From Echinometra lucunter (Eukaryota > Echinodermata > Echinoidea > Camarodonta > Echinometridae), in contig CM057157.1 of assembly GCA_029962745.1 (NCBI GenBank), positions 9,700,587 to 9,764,586 on the forward strand: DNA of 64,000 nt. The letters are read 5' to 3'. Both the position numbers and the translations under genes were made by a program. The first letter of the stretch is position 1. Every line of letters begins with the position of its first letter. Under the pieces are notes generated by a model. That model made no database searches, was not told the DNA's origin, and saw only the letters and a list, made by a program, of their open reading frames with translations. Of this stretch, positions 25,356 to 37,974 are shown in pieces.

Positions 25356-26330
25356 AAAGGCATTGGCTGACTTTGTGATCAGCTGATTTAAAAAAATTCT
25401 CAAACTAAGATGAAACATGTGTATGAGTACTTTATTTGTACTCAAAAACCCTGAAACCAACAATAATTCAGAATGAAAAACTGTAAGTTAGACGCAAACC
25501 GCCGCAAACCGCCGCAAACCGTGATTTTATTAGTTTTCGTCTCGAAAGACAATAAACTAAGAGGACTGTTTGCACGAATTAAAAAATACCGTTATCTTCC
25601 TTCCGCCGCTTGATACGCCAATACACACAGTACACTCCTTACGTCTGGTCTGTTCAACCAACCCTCATATATTTTTCAAACATTGGTTCACATTTCTAAT
25701 ATTAAAGGCACTGGCTAACTTTGTGAGTAGCTGATTTAAAAAATTCTCAAACTAAGATGAAACATGTGTATGAGTACTTGTATTTGTACTCAGAAACCCT
25801 GAAACCAACCATAATTTGGAGTGAAAAAGTGTAAGTTAGACACAAACGGCGATTTCATTATCCTTCGTCTCACGAGACAATCACTAAGAGGACCACTTTG
25901 TTTGAATTTGAAAATGCCATTATGTGCCTCCCGCCACATGATATGCCAATACACACAGTACAGTAAGGTGAGTCATACGCGCATGCGCACTCCTTATGTC
26001 TATTCTGTGCAACCGACCCTCGTATATTTTTCAAACATTGGTTCACATTTTTGATATTTAAAAATACTTCCTGTGGATATTATACTTTGAAACTTTCAGA
26101 CTGGTATTTTTACACTATAACCCTTATGTTTATCCCATTTACAAGTAACAAAATAAGATTTAAAAAAAATCATAACAATGTTAACCAATGTCTTTTAAAT
26201 TACTTCCTGTGGATTTATACTCTGAAATTTTCAGACTGGTAGTTTTACACTACAACCCTTATGTTTATCCCATTTTCAAGTAGCAAAATGAGATTTTTAA
26301 AAATCATTACAGTGTTAACCAATGTCTTGA
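25356..26330. mobile_element. Tandem and partial copies of an AAAGGCATTGGCTAAC-type TIR element (copy 1)
   Basis: A shortened 5' copy (25356 to about 25702) is followed head-to-tail by a fuller copy (about 25703 to 26196) and then by an extra 3' tail (to 26330). The ends AAAGGCATTGGCT and GTTAACCAATGTCTT are inverted repeats. A third independent full copy is at 63077-63574. The fuller copy holds TGAGTCA and GCGCATGCGC, which the shortened one lacks. Confidence 0.8.
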
Positions 26331-26666
26331 AGGCTTGTTCAGATATGACAATAAACCCCCGCAACATTTTAGTGTTCAGATATAGCATGGTAAACCACTT
26401 ATGTTAATGAATGTGCATTAAACGTGTCAACACTGGAATAAAAGAGATTTTTGTCAGATGTTGTACAGACAAACTCATGACATCATATTTTGCGCTAACT
26501 TTTTAAGAATTTGATTGGTCCACAGCTTTTTGCCACCAGGAGGCAAAAAATTAGTCTCATGCCCAAGCATTGCCACCCACATCCCATTGACTTGTACACT
26601 ACAAATGTCGCGGGGGGGGGGGGGGGGTTGTCGCGGAAGTTTGTCCAATCATATCTGAACAAGCTT
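26331..26666. mobile_element. MITE, TTCAGATATG family (copy 1)
   Basis: The left end AGGCTTGTTCAGATATG and the reverse complement of the right end AAGCTTGTTCAGATATG are near-identical. A G run lies inside near 26612-26628. Internal sequence such as CCACTTATGTTAATGAATG is shared, inverted, with the element at 43467, so they are relatives. It sits immediately after the preceding repeat cluster. Confidence 0.8.
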
Positions 26667-26924
26667 TTAATAGACTATGTATTCAGAGTATGACTTGGGG
26701 AGTTGATTAGGAATTGGTACTGCAAAGTTTACGAACATAGGGGTTAGAATTAAATTAATTTCCTGCAATGGGAAGGGAATAAACTTTGAGTAGAAGCAGA
26801 CACTGCTGCATTTTCTGGTATAAATATACCAAATTAAGAAATGCATCATAGAAATGAGAGTAAGATAGAGAATTAGAAAACGACAAACAGGAGATAAAAC
26901 ACACAGATTTATATAGAAAGGGAC

Positions 26925-27085
26925 ATAGAGAGAGAGAGAGAGAGAGAAGAAGGGAGAGAGAAAAAAGGAGAGACCAGAGAGAAAGAGAGAGAGAGAGAAA
27001 AGGGGGCAGAGGGAGGGAGAAAAAAAGATATATAGATAGATAAGAGAGAGGGAAAGAGGGAGAAGGGATAGAGGAGAGAGAATAT
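26925..27085. repeat. GA-rich microsatellite (copy 1)
   Basis: Interrupted (GA)n and GGGA tracts. The Ser/Leu/Phe/Pro-rich frames on the minus strand are repeat translations. The second copy is at about 38565-38720. Confidence 0.9.
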
Positions 27086-27576
27086 GATGTGCACCTCATA
27101 ACCCTTGTAAAACTGATCTGCTTTGTGTTGCTTAGCAACTATTGACTGCCATAAAATCCCCTTGCAAGCATGATAATAGGAGCCACATTGTTGTATGGTA
27201 TTGGAAGGTGCACATGCACTTTGCTGGTTTGACAAGACTGTAGTACTAAAGAGCATGCAAGTGTTTTCTGAAGCACATGTATAACGCTTCACTATCAGCT
27301 CAAATGTGACATTCCTTGTTGTTAGAGTTTTGATGATCCCCTTCTTGCCCCCCTCCCTGATACTAGTATGTGAATTATCAGGATTTACCTCATTTGATTT
27401 TATAATGATTTCAGAAATGTTATCCAAGCAATTTCAAGAAGAGATGATTTGAAGATTCATTCAAATGCTCTAGAAATCAAGTAATGAAATATGCCAGCCA
27501 CAGGCAGTTCCAGAATTAGCAGGGTTTTTTTTCAACATTTAATTTTTCATGAAGGATATGGTATTTAAAGATTTTT

Positions 27577-28190
27577 ATGCCTCCGCCCACCAAAGGTGGT
27601 GCCGGAGGCATTATGTTTCTGGTTGTCCGTCCGTCCGTTTGTCCTGTTTTCGTTCTCACGATAACTTAAGAACCGTTTGACGGATCAACTGCAAACTTGG
27701 CTCTGTATGCATATGGGAGGGACAATGATCTGATTAAATTGTGGGGTCTCAAGGTCAAAGGTCAAAGGTCAAAGGTCAAAGAAGTCATTATTCACGTAGA
27801 AATGGTTCGTTCTCGCGATATCTACACAACCATTTAACGGATCAACTTCAAACTTGGCTCATGTATGCATATGGGAAGGACAATGATCTGATTAGATTTT
27901 GGGGTCTCAAGGTCAAAGGTCAAAGGTCATAGAGGTCATTATGTACATAGAAATGGTACATTCTCACGATAACCCAATAACCATTTGACGGATCAACTTC
28001 AAACTTGGCTCATGTATGCATATGGGCGGGACAGTGATCTGACTAGATTTGGGGGGTCACAAGGTCAAAGGTCATGGTCAAAGATGTCATTGTATAAATG
28101 AAAATAAATCAACATGAATGTGCCATAGATTTCGGATCTGGCAATGGCTGAGTCATAAATTTCGACCGTGCGCGGTCAAGGATTCATCTA
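27577..28190. mobile_element. GGAGGCAT-type repeat with tandem ~150-bp units and AGGTCA arrays (copy 1)
   Basis: It opens with a hairpin, ATGCCTCCG facing CGGAGGCAT, then a TCCGTCCGTCCG run. Three tandem units of about 150 bp follow, each containing ACGGATCAACT, AACTTGG, ATGCATATGGG and AAGGTCAAAGGTCA. It ends after CGACCGTGCGCGGTCAAGG. The repeated units and the absence of a transposase frame suggest a non-autonomous element with an internal tandem repeat. Confidence 0.78.
27752..27778 (+). promoter_or_regulatory. Four tandem AGGTCA half-sites at 1-bp spacing
   Basis: AGGTCA starts at 27752, 27759, 27766 and 27773, each separated by a single A, giving three overlapping DR1 elements. Further AGGTCA pairs occur in the next two tandem units. 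This is a perfect nuclear-receptor-type consensus, but regulatory use is unproven and it lies inside a repeat. Confidence 0.4.
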
Positions 28191-28488
28191 GTTGAAACTG
28201 TTTATGGTTGCCAGAGGTGAATCCAGGATTCTATGAAGGGGAGGGGCGAAAGTCAAAAAAGTTAAAAATGAATACCAGAGAAATCTCTGATGATGAAAAA
28301 TAGAGAAAAATTGGTTATTAACTACTTTCAAGATATAAGGGGTGCATGAACATGATTTATGAGCTATATAATTATGGAATTGCAGTTTAGATTCTCTTTA
28401 CAACCGCTTCAGATTTATATATGGATAGCCTTCTGAAGTATTGTCTTGTATTTACTTGAGTCATTTTTTTTCTCATTTCCTTTTGCAG

Positions 28489-28650
28489 TTCGAAGGTTGC
28501 AATAAAGCATTCTCCCGTCTGGAAAACCTCAAGATTCACCTGCGCTCACATACGGGTGAAAAACCTTACCTCTGCCAGCACCCGGGATGTTCCAAAGCAT
28601 TTAGCAATTCCTCCGATCGTGCCAAGCATCAGAGAACACATCTAGATACG
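28489..28650 (+). CDS. GLIS3: GLIS3-like, exon for zinc fingers 3 (remainder) and 4
   Basis: A 162-nt exon, phase 0 at both ends, with acceptor TTCCTTTTGCAG and donor GTAAGAACG. It encodes 54 residues. FEGC supplies the second Cys of finger 3, followed by [17 protein letters not shown] and the TGEKPYL linker. Finger 4 is CQHPGC...DRAKHQRTH, and the exon ends HLDT. The sequence is almost identical to vertebrate GLIS3 over the whole exon. Joined after NKCT of the previous exon it restores finger 3 (C-x4-C). The same exon appears again at 40120-40281 because of the 11-kb repeat; only one of the two is expected in the real transcript. Confidence 0.96.
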
Positions 28651-30609
28651 GTAAGAACGTCCACCCTGCGCTTAGTGCATAATTTTGTTGTTCGTGTTTG
28701 CATCAGATACCGAATGGCACTCATTAAATATGTTTATGAATCACTCATGATGCTATGATGTAATATGATGGTAAATGGGGACTAGTAAGAGGAAATTCCT
28801 TGAATGGAGTTTGCAAACAAAATCGGAAGCCTCACTGACAACGGGGTTTAAACCAAGGAACTCCTGTGGTTATACTGAGCACCTTGCATAGTGGCCATGA
28901 GTGCTATAAGACATCTGATGTTGTTGTTGTTATTATTTTTCTTATCGTTATTATTGATTATATTCAAGCTTTTGAGGTAGTGTTGACTCTGATATAAATG
29001 AAAAGAATCATTCTAGTCGAAAGGATTGACTCTGTGATTATTGCTTGTTTAATTTCCCCCCAAATGTCATGTTGGCAGCCATGGGATATGACTCACAAAA
29101 ATGACCCCTGACTCAAATCAAGATGTATTGTGGAATCATATATCTTGGTTCTTGTGACAATTTGGCCCTTTCATGCTGAGATCATCAGTACTTTTGGGGT
29201 GGGAGGGGGTCCGAGGGGAGAGGGTTGGAGGGACCCTAGAGTAGAGGACCCTTTGGAGGATTACTGCAGAACAAATTTGTAAAGATTCAAATTGTAATCC
29301 AACATGGCTACTTGGATGAAGCTAAAAATAAGGAATGGTCCATGATATGAGAACATTAAAGAATATACTCTTGAAAGAGAAAATATTGAATATGCTTGTA
29401 TAGGGAGACCATGGAAAAGGAGATATCAGGGTACATTTTGCACGTGTTTTATTACCTAATGCCTACCCCCAGGGTGTTCTTATTCACAGTTCAAAGGCTA
29501 TCATATGCTTAATGAATCATTATACCTTTTGTCTCATTTTCCCCCTTATGTCATGCTTTTGGTTGATCTAGTCCACTTTATATGATGTTAATATGCCATG
29601 CTCTATTTCAATTTCAAGACATGAGTCTGTTTATTCTTCTCTTATCACTTATAATAGCTGAATTTTTCGCGCTGGTAAGAACATTGTTACTTATTATGTG
29701 TAGTTATTGTATTATTCTAGAGCTTGTTGGTTAAGGCTCCCTACACATTTCTCTCATGTAAGAGATGGAAAAAAACTAGTTTTCCATGATTTCAACATGT
29801 AAAAAAAAGCTAAGAAAAGTTATGAAAGAGAAGAGATGTAGACAAGTTTATAGCTTTCCTCTTTTTTTGCATGGAGAGAAAAAAGAACTAGCTGTTCCAT
29901 CATTGTCCTCCTTTCATTCTTGGCCAAGCTCATTATTAGATCTTGACCTACTTATGATTGAATAACTGTCAGCAAAGGCACAAAGAGATGAGAAAGAAAG
30001 GAATCGTCGAGAAGATAAGGATCAGGGTTCTTTGTACGACTTTATTCCATCATTCAGCAAGTGTATTGAAAATGAGCAACATTAACACAATTTACAAAGA
30101 GTCTCCATTAGGTACACTATGCCTTGCTTTTCACTCACTCCGAAAAGACCAAGCGAGCCACCCGTGGTGTAAGTGTGTCCTTCTATTTGCTCTTCCCATG
30201 CATGATATCTCACCAAAGGCGCTTAATAGCTTGTAATTGAAGCTGTGCAAATAGTGCTCTTCTTTGACGAAAATCTGGTGAATAAAAGGTCACAAAGTTG
30301 ACTCACTTTTATATGTGACGGGACCCATTCTTTGAAGAGCCAGCCCTTTTCAGCAGGTGCAAAATTGTTCAATCATTCTGATGATACTTGTTGACTTTTC
30401 TGCATGTCTTTCACTGAAGCCATGAGACAGAAACACCTAGCTTCAATTATTATTCCATCCACCTGTCCTTTGGTCAAACAAAGAATCCTCTGAGACAGAG
30501 TTTGGTGATAGGTTGATGAATATACCCTTAATGTCCTGAAATCAAGAGAAATCTTGTATCTCTTTGTGGCAGAACTGGTGGCTGAACCATCATTATTATG
30601 ATCATGATT
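28651..30609. other. GLIS intron sequence (copy 1)
   Basis: AT-rich intron without a recognised gene or clear transposon. It contains a G-rich patch near 29195-29240 and short featureless open frames. Confidence 0.55.
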
Positions 30610-30860
30610 GTACTCATCATCATCATCATCATCATCATTACAGTCATCATCATCGTTGTCAGCATCTTCCTTCGTACAAGGGGTCACTGAATTCCGCACC
30701 ATGGTGGCACTCCCTTGTTCTGCTTTCTCTTGTCTTGAGCTTCCCCCTTTTGTAACCAAACCTTGCCACTTTCCCTCCTCACCATATCTTTACACATGGT
30801 CCTTGCCCTTCCTCTTTTGCCATCTACTTCCAGATCCCATATGCTTTTCACAGGCTCATC
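30600..30860 (-). pseudogene. LINE 3'-end relic with CAT/GAT tail (copy 1)
   Basis: On the minus strand the translation contains IWDLEVDGKRGRA, KDMVRRES and LQKGEAQDKRKQ. This resembles the C-terminal region downstream of reverse transcriptase in many non-LTR retrotransposons (consensus-like GKRGRGRPR...W.D...EDAQDR..WR). It continues in a shifted frame into TPCTKEDADND and a (GAT)n tail at 30617-30657, a typical LINE 3' end. Only about 80 residues remain, with a frameshift, so it is dead. The identification is from motif memory only. Confidence 0.6.
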
Positions 30861-31842
30861 AATTTTAAATATTGATACTTTCACACACGTAGATAAACAA
30901 GTTGGATCATTTCTGTTGATTTCTAGAGAGTTAATATTATAAATGAGGGAATACACGTTATGCACAGTCAATGTCAGTTGATAATTCTGCATCATTGCTC
31001 TTGATATCTTGATCAATAGAATTGATCTCATTTTGTAAGCACTCTCCAATCTTGAAGTGATTTTTCCTCATGCTTTATACATTTAAAATAGAGTTGAATT
31101 ATTAGAATAGAATTTGTCATACTTCTGAACAGCTGTCTTCAAATGTGTTGTTAAGGAGGTTTGAAGATATGCATCAAATACCATGGTATATCGGCACCTG
31201 TTGATAACATATTTTTGAGCTGACCATGAGCTATTCTAGTACTCTTGTTGAAAGCCATTTGAGGAATGATGCAGGGAATAAGTGATTAAATTTTAGTAAT
31301 GATAAAATAATATTGTTTTGATCATAGCAGGAAAAGAAAGTTTTCAAGTATTTCAAGTAACCAGCTATTCAACGATAATGATAGGACAGGGCAGTTTCAT
31401 TTTATTTCAGTCTGTGACTAATAACAGAATTAAAATTTGTTATTGTGCCTGTGAACTTTTTGGCATGATTGGAATTCTGGAAGTTGGTGATGATATGATA
31501 TCTTATTTCTTTGGGTCATTTTGATTAGACACCTGTCCCAGCATTGACCTATGCTTGTGGTCAGTTTCACAGTGCCACACCCATGATGAGTCCAGCAGGT
31601 GGTCACTCCCTTCATATTTTGAATGTAACTCTCGATGAGCCTCCCCTGCCCCCTTTAGCTGAATTCCATTCTTCCTCTGGCCCTTTCAAAATTCAATACC
31701 CTTTCCATATCTTGCCCCCTCCTTTACAGAAGACCTTCCTGATCCTCCCTATATCACTCTACAATCTTTTTCATAGAGGTGAATGGAGCAAGTCATTAGT
31801 TTTTAAAAAGTAATAATCAAGCAACATGACTAAAGGGGTGTT
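30861..31842. other. GLIS intron sequence (copy 1)
   Basis: No gene recognised. The plus-strand frame at 31544-31813 lacks domain features and is shared with copy 2. Confidence 0.5.
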
Positions 31843-31909
31843 CAGATATGAGGCGACCATTGTGGTGCCACAAAATCCCGCAGCATTTTGGTGTACAAGT
31901 CACTGGGGT
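31843..31909. mobile_element. Left end of TTCAGATATG-family MITE, cut by the gap
   Basis: This matches the first part of the complete element at 43467-43801 (TTCAGATATGAGGCGACC, then GGTGCCACAAAATCCCGC) and then runs into Ns. The contig therefore ends inside an inverted-repeat element. Confidence 0.88.
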
Positions 31910-32409
31910 NNNNNNNNNNNNNNNNNNNNNNNNNNNNNNNNNNNNNNNNNNNNNNNNNNNNNNNNNNNNNNNNNNNNNNNNNNNNNNNNNNNNNNNNNNN
32001 NNNNNNNNNNNNNNNNNNNNNNNNNNNNNNNNNNNNNNNNNNNNNNNNNNNNNNNNNNNNNNNNNNNNNNNNNNNNNNNNNNNNNNNNNNNNNNNNNNNN
32101 NNNNNNNNNNNNNNNNNNNNNNNNNNNNNNNNNNNNNNNNNNNNNNNNNNNNNNNNNNNNNNNNNNNNNNNNNNNNNNNNNNNNNNNNNNNNNNNNNNNN
32201 NNNNNNNNNNNNNNNNNNNNNNNNNNNNNNNNNNNNNNNNNNNNNNNNNNNNNNNNNNNNNNNNNNNNNNNNNNNNNNNNNNNNNNNNNNNNNNNNNNNN
32301 NNNNNNNNNNNNNNNNNNNNNNNNNNNNNNNNNNNNNNNNNNNNNNNNNNNNNNNNNNNNNNNNNNNNNNNNNNNNNNNNNNNNNNNNNNNNNNNNNNNN
32401 NNNNNNNNN
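31910..32409. other. Assembly gap of exactly 500 N
   Basis: The round number indicates a placeholder of unknown true size. Open frames drawn across it are meaningless. The two sides overlap in sequence content by 11.1 kb, so the true gap is probably negative. Confidence 0.99.
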
Positions 32410-34989
32410 GTTCGTAGAGTCATTTATTTAAAGCCTTTAATGTACATCTGCTGTTTAAGTTATCAAAATGAATGTTGAGAAAAGGTGATGAAAAGCACGA
32501 TTACATGGGTGGCAATGATAGGATGCAATTCTCTGAAATTCCTCTTCAAATGATGATGATTTCCGATTTATGAAGGGAGGGAAATTCATTCTATACTACC
32601 AATTTTAAAAAAATCCTTTCATTCTTTATGATACCAAATGTTATTTCTTCTCCTGATAACCAAGTCATTTGTCTAAAAACTTTCGGGCTTGGTTCATCTT
32701 ACATTGGTAGGTAATTTCATCAGAAATTCAATTGCTCACATACCCATGTCAATCTTTGTCATTTTTATACAAATTATTCTCTACTTAATTGAATGCCTGA
32801 TATGATTCTTTACAACTTTCATAGCTAACCCCATGACTTTTCTGTAAACAAAGACAGATATTTGTCCCTTTTATAAATGCACAAAGACACCAGAAAATTA
32901 CAGTGATGGGATGCAAACAATCAAAGCCCTGATAAAGCAATCAAATCCAATATTACTTAGGAGCAGGATGTATTCCATATTCTTCTTAAATGACGAAGAT
33001 AACCCAAAATATTGATGCCGCTGTGGTTTCTTCGTAAATTCTAAGTAGAATTTGTAGGGTATGATTAGAGCCTCGGACAGGAACAGTGGGGCTACCTCTT
33101 CATATTTAGCCACAAAAGTTCACCTCTGTCATATTCAATTTGCTGCTAATAAGTGGTAAAAATGCAATTCCATTGATATATGTACAAGTCTCTGTATCAG
33201 AAATCTGTACTATATTTAATTCTGGGGTTAAATTAAATATTTTTTCTGCTGACAAAGATGGAACTTTCCATATTTTTCACCTGAATTTTTTGTGAATTTC
33301 TTTCAGAAAAGTTGAAAATTTTGACATATCCCCCTTCTCTGATAAGAACTTTTTTTGTATAATAGGTGAATTGCCCTTAATTGCAGTATATTTTAATGCT
33401 TTTGAAGATAAAAAATCTTATTATGAATATTTGAGATTATTTGATATTGACTTATTCATGAACCTAATATATTCCTTTTTGCTTTGCAACAGGCTTTCAG
33501 GATTTTTAACGCAAAGTGTCTCACAATAGTCCTTTGTGTTCTCCACCACATAAGCTATCATGTCCTATCCAGTGTCTCTCAAATGACATGGGTGTCCATT
33601 TTGAAAGTAAACTTACTCCTTTTCTGAGGTGGAAATGACCTTTCCCAATGAAATGCCTGCTGTGAAGCAAAATTAGAAAAACCGTTGAGAGATCAGGTTT
33701 ATCGAACAAGTCATGGGCTGAAAAAAGGCGGGATGTCAACCGTAGGGCGCGCATGGGTCAGTGAGTGCAGCATTAGAAGCAGGATAATGTTCCATTGTCA
33801 GGATGGACTTTGACTTGATAGCATTGCTTTCTAGGCATTTTCAAACCAGTTTGAAATTTCACACATGAATGAGGGAATATTTTAAGGTTTTTTAATTTGA
33901 GATAAAAAAAACTTAAAGTTTTAGTCTTCAAGGGATGACTTTCATTTTTGTATGATAAACAAAACTTTGATCTATCTAAAATACTATTTTGTATATATTG
34001 GAGGAAGAAGGGTAGTTTGGAGTGTAACCAAGCAGGTGAAAATGATTACTGGTATGTACTTTGTCCAGCAAAACATCTAGTTCTGTGATAGAAACTTATT
34101 CATCCTCAATCATAAAGAGGCTATGATCCAGCACAGTTTGCATAGCATGTCAAAATATCCCCGATAGACCCCTATTAAAACAAGTTTCAAATGATATTGA
34201 TTAAGTACAAGTGCGCATTATTACACTTTTCTAGTTTCTTGCAGTCGATAATCCATATGTCACAGGTGGGACATATGAAGTCATTAGGAGATGAACAGTG
34301 TATCTGTTTACTGCTCCTTAGAAAAAGAAACATAGTTGTAAAGTTATAGAAAGATATATAATGGTGCAATTTTTCATTTTGAACTTCATGAACTTTATGA
34401 ACTTTTCCAGGGGGGAAGATTATCTCTATGACGGTATACGTGTAGGAGAACTGCAATTGAGAATATGCCCGAGCTATGGAGTTATTTACTTTGTCTGAAA
34501 ACAGATGGTTCAATATTTTGACTAGGTGTTTATCTCGGGTATATTTTGACACTTAATGCTCATCTACAGCAACATGATCATTGGAGTCAGTGACCGACAA
34601 CATCATGAGGTCAAGGGTCAAACTCGGGATGATTCCTATTTCACTTGTTCATGCTTTGTGGAACATGAAGATGATCTTGTTTGTTGCAAATCCTGTGACG
34701 CACATGTAGCTTGACACCCTTCTCAAGGTGCCATTTTTTTCCTCGTTCCTATTATTTTTCGTGAAGGAATGGGATGATATATAAAGACATTGGAATGTGA
34801 GAATTCTTGTCTCCCAAGAATATGACTTACTGAGAGAATAAACACGAAAACCCTCCTAATATGTTACTGATATGTTCATTTGACATATTTTTCCAACATA
34901 AATCAGCACCATATCCTTGTTAATTTGAAGAATGAAAAAGAATGTTTCTTGAAAATGCATTACATTATAAAAAGTGCAATAGTGCCGAA

Positions 34990-35357
34990 GTTACTATGAA
35001 GTTAGCCTGTAATCATGGCAACATGCTGCTCTTTTCTTTACTCTTAAACGCTATGTCTGTGATGGCGAGACTAGCCAAACAGCGTGCAGCTTGCTACGCA
35101 CCGCCTTAATCACTGGTCTACATTAGTTGTTGTATCTCATTATGGTAATTGAATTTTTTTGTAGATTTTCGTACGAAAACTAACCATACGTAATAAGAAA
35201 ACAACAATAATGTAGACCAGTGAGTAAAGGTGGCATGCGGCAAGCCACAAGCTGTTTGGCTAGGCTTGCCATCACAGACGTATAGCTTGCGTTTAGCACT
35301 TAAGAGTGAAGAAAAGAGCAGCACTTCGCCATGATTAAAGGATACTATGAAGTGAGC
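34990..35357. mobile_element. Foldback element (copy 2)
   Basis: Counterpart of 23339-23706 with the same opposed arms and flanking direct repeats. A few substitutions in the arms (GCTGTTTGGCTAGG versus GCTGTGAGGCTAGT) distinguish the copies. Confidence 0.78.
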
Positions 35358-35564
35358 ATACCTGTATGCCATAGTCCTTTACTGTGTTTTGAAATGGGAG
35401 GAAATTTAGTATCAAAGAAATATTATGAAATAAAGAAACACATAAAATAAAAGTACTGGTAAAATGTACACAAAAGATACTTTATTTTACACGTCTTGTA
35501 ATGAAACTTGTAAGGCTTGGGAGTGAAGTGTAGTTGTGTGCATACACATGATTCTTATGACAGT

Positions 35565-35902
35565 AGGCGCTTTCACACCTACCCGAAATTACGAGAACCT
35601 TTTCAGGCCCCCAAATACCCGATAATTATTTTGTGCATTCACACCTCCCGAACCAGACCTCTACGGGAAAGTTCTCATAGTTATGAGCATGTTGCATTAC
35701 AGTTCAGCGCTAGTGTTCGATGGGATAGAAGTTCTCGTAATCTGACTTCACATTGCAAATATCCCAGTGACCTTGGGAGAAAGTATGCGTAATTTGAGAA
35801 AGTACTTACTGAACTTCGGGGATATTACAGTTAGTAGTATTTTCACTTCACACTGGCAAAATACCGGGTAATTTTCCTGAACGGGTAGGTGTGAAAGCAC
35901 CT
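35565..35902. mobile_element. MITE with 21-bp TIRs (copy 2)
   Basis: Counterpart of 23914-24251, with identical 338-bp length and termini. Confidence 0.8.
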
Positions 35903-37002
35903 CATGATTCTTAATCATGATCTTAATGAAAGTGATGACCAGGTCGTTTTGCTGTATGAATGTTTATTGATATAAAGTTTTATTGTACCTTCCCACATGA
36001 TAAAAATCAGCCTTTTATTTTATTCTCAAGCTACATGTATCTTACAAGATATAAATATCCATGTTTGATCTGTGAGATATCTTAGTGAGCCACAGCTAGG
36101 CTTATGTATTCACGCAGCTACAAGCATTCCGTCATGTCCTCTCGCAAATGAAAGATTAATCGGCAGTCAGTTTGAGACCACAAATACTGCTGTCTATAAA
36201 ACACACAAGAACGCATAGCATGCCTGCGTACAAACGTGCCGGCATCTGAAGCCTGCCAAAAGTGCATTGTCAACTTTATCTTTATCTTTCAGTTATTCAT
36301 TTGTCACTCATTGATATGTCTTGTACTATGCAGCAATACATTATATACCTTTTTGCATTATTTTGAAGTTTTCATTATACAATATTGCCTGCTTGTAAAT
36401 ATTGAAATCTGAATGATAAAAAAATCTAGTTTGGAAATTTTTCTTTGATCTTTTCACTTTGAAATGTTTTTCACAATATCATATTACAGAAAAATGCAAA
36501 ATTTCTTTAGTCTGAAAAGGTTACAATTTAAGCCTCCAAATTGAATTGAAATTATATTTTTATCCTGTGAATTACAAAGAAGAACATGCTTCAACGGAAA
36601 TTTGTGTAGTATGAAACCACCAGCCATCAACTTCTGATTTTCAAGCAGAGTGGCATAATCAGTCAAATTTTCATATCATTGCACATTTTGCAGTATTCTT
36701 ATACAAGAAGATAATGATAAAACAAAGAACTGTAACAGTGAGAACATGTGGATCTATTTTTTTTTCTTTGTTCATGTTGCTTGCTGTGTCATTTCTGACC
36801 CCAAAGTCACTCAAAGAATTTCCTAATTGGCTGAAATTCATGTATCATCCCCCTCAACTTGTCTCATCCTTGGTTTCTTTGTCAAAAAAAAGGTGGTGGG
36901 GAAAATCTCTTTTGTTGCAAAGATTGACTCAGCAAGGTTTCATGTCTGTCAGCCATCATTTTGAAACAGATAAGGGAAATTCAATAAACATTGTACCACT
37001 CT

Positions 37003-37974
37003 TAAGGCATTGGCTGACTTTGTGATCAGCTGATTTAAAAAATTCTCAAACTAAGATGAAACATGTGTATGAGTACTTTTATTTGTACTCAAAAACCCTG
37101 AAACCAACAATAATTCAGAATGAAAAACTGTAAGTTAGACGCAAACCGCCGCAAACCGCCGCAAACCGTGATTTTATTAGTTTTCGTCTCGAAAGACAAT
37201 AAACTAAGAGGACTGTTTGCACGAATTAAAAAATACCAGTTATCTTCCTTCCGCCGCTTGATACGACCCAATACACACAGTACACTCCTTACGTCTGGTC
37301 TGTTCAACCAACCCTCATATATTTTTCAAACATTGGTTCACATTTCTAATATTTAAAGGCACTGGCTAACTTGTGAGTAGCTGATTTAAAATTCTCAAAC
37401 TAAGATGAAACATGTGTAGAGTACTTGTATTTGTACTCAGAAACCCTGAAACCAACCATAATTTGGAGTGAAAAGTGTAAGTTAGACACAAACGGCGATT
37501 CATTATCCTTCGTCTCACGAGACAATCACTAAGAGGACCACTTTGGTTGAATTTGAAAATGCCATTATGTGCCTCCCGCCACATGATATGCCAATACACA
37601 CAGTACAGTAAGGTGAGTCATACGCGCATGCGCACTCCTTATGTCTATTCTGTGCAACCGACCCTCGTATATTTTTCAAACATTGGTTCACATTTTTGAT
37701 ATTTAAAAATACTTCCTGTGGATATTATACTTTGAAACTTTCAGACTGGTATTTTACACTATAACCCTTATGTTTATCCCATTACAAGTAACAAAATAAG
37801 ATTTAAAAAAAATCATAACAATGTTAACCAATGTCTTTTAAATTACTTCCTGTGGATGATACTCTGAAATTTTCAGACTGGTAGTTTTACACTACAACCC
37901 TTATGTTTATCCCATTTTCAAGTAGCAAAATGAGATTTTTTAAAAATCATTACAGTGTTAAACCAATGTCTTGA
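37003..37974. mobile_element. AAAGGCATTGGCTAAC-type repeats (copy 2)
   Basis: Counterpart of 25356-26330. TGAGTCA (37614-37620) and GCGCATGCGC (37624-37633) are preserved. Confidence 0.78.

Larger units (their letters stand above)
20752..31909. repeat. 11.1-kb direct repeat, copy 1 (likely duplicated contig end)
   Basis: From about TTCGTAGAGTCATTTATTT to the last base before the N gap, this segment matches 32410-43542 base for base apart from scattered single-base indels and a few substitutions (for example TGTCCCTGTT versus TGTCCCTTTT). It contains the finger 3/4 exon and all the repeats listed between these points. Copy 1 ends exactly at the gap. Confidence 0.97.

Noticed and set aside
27577..28190. 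CRISPR-like array because of regularly spaced repeats
   Set aside because: Only three units of about 150 bp with no unique short spacers, in an animal intron; it is a tandemly structured transposon.
31826..32478. Open frames of about 190-200 aa around 32 kb
   Set aside because: They run through the N gap and consist almost entirely of X.
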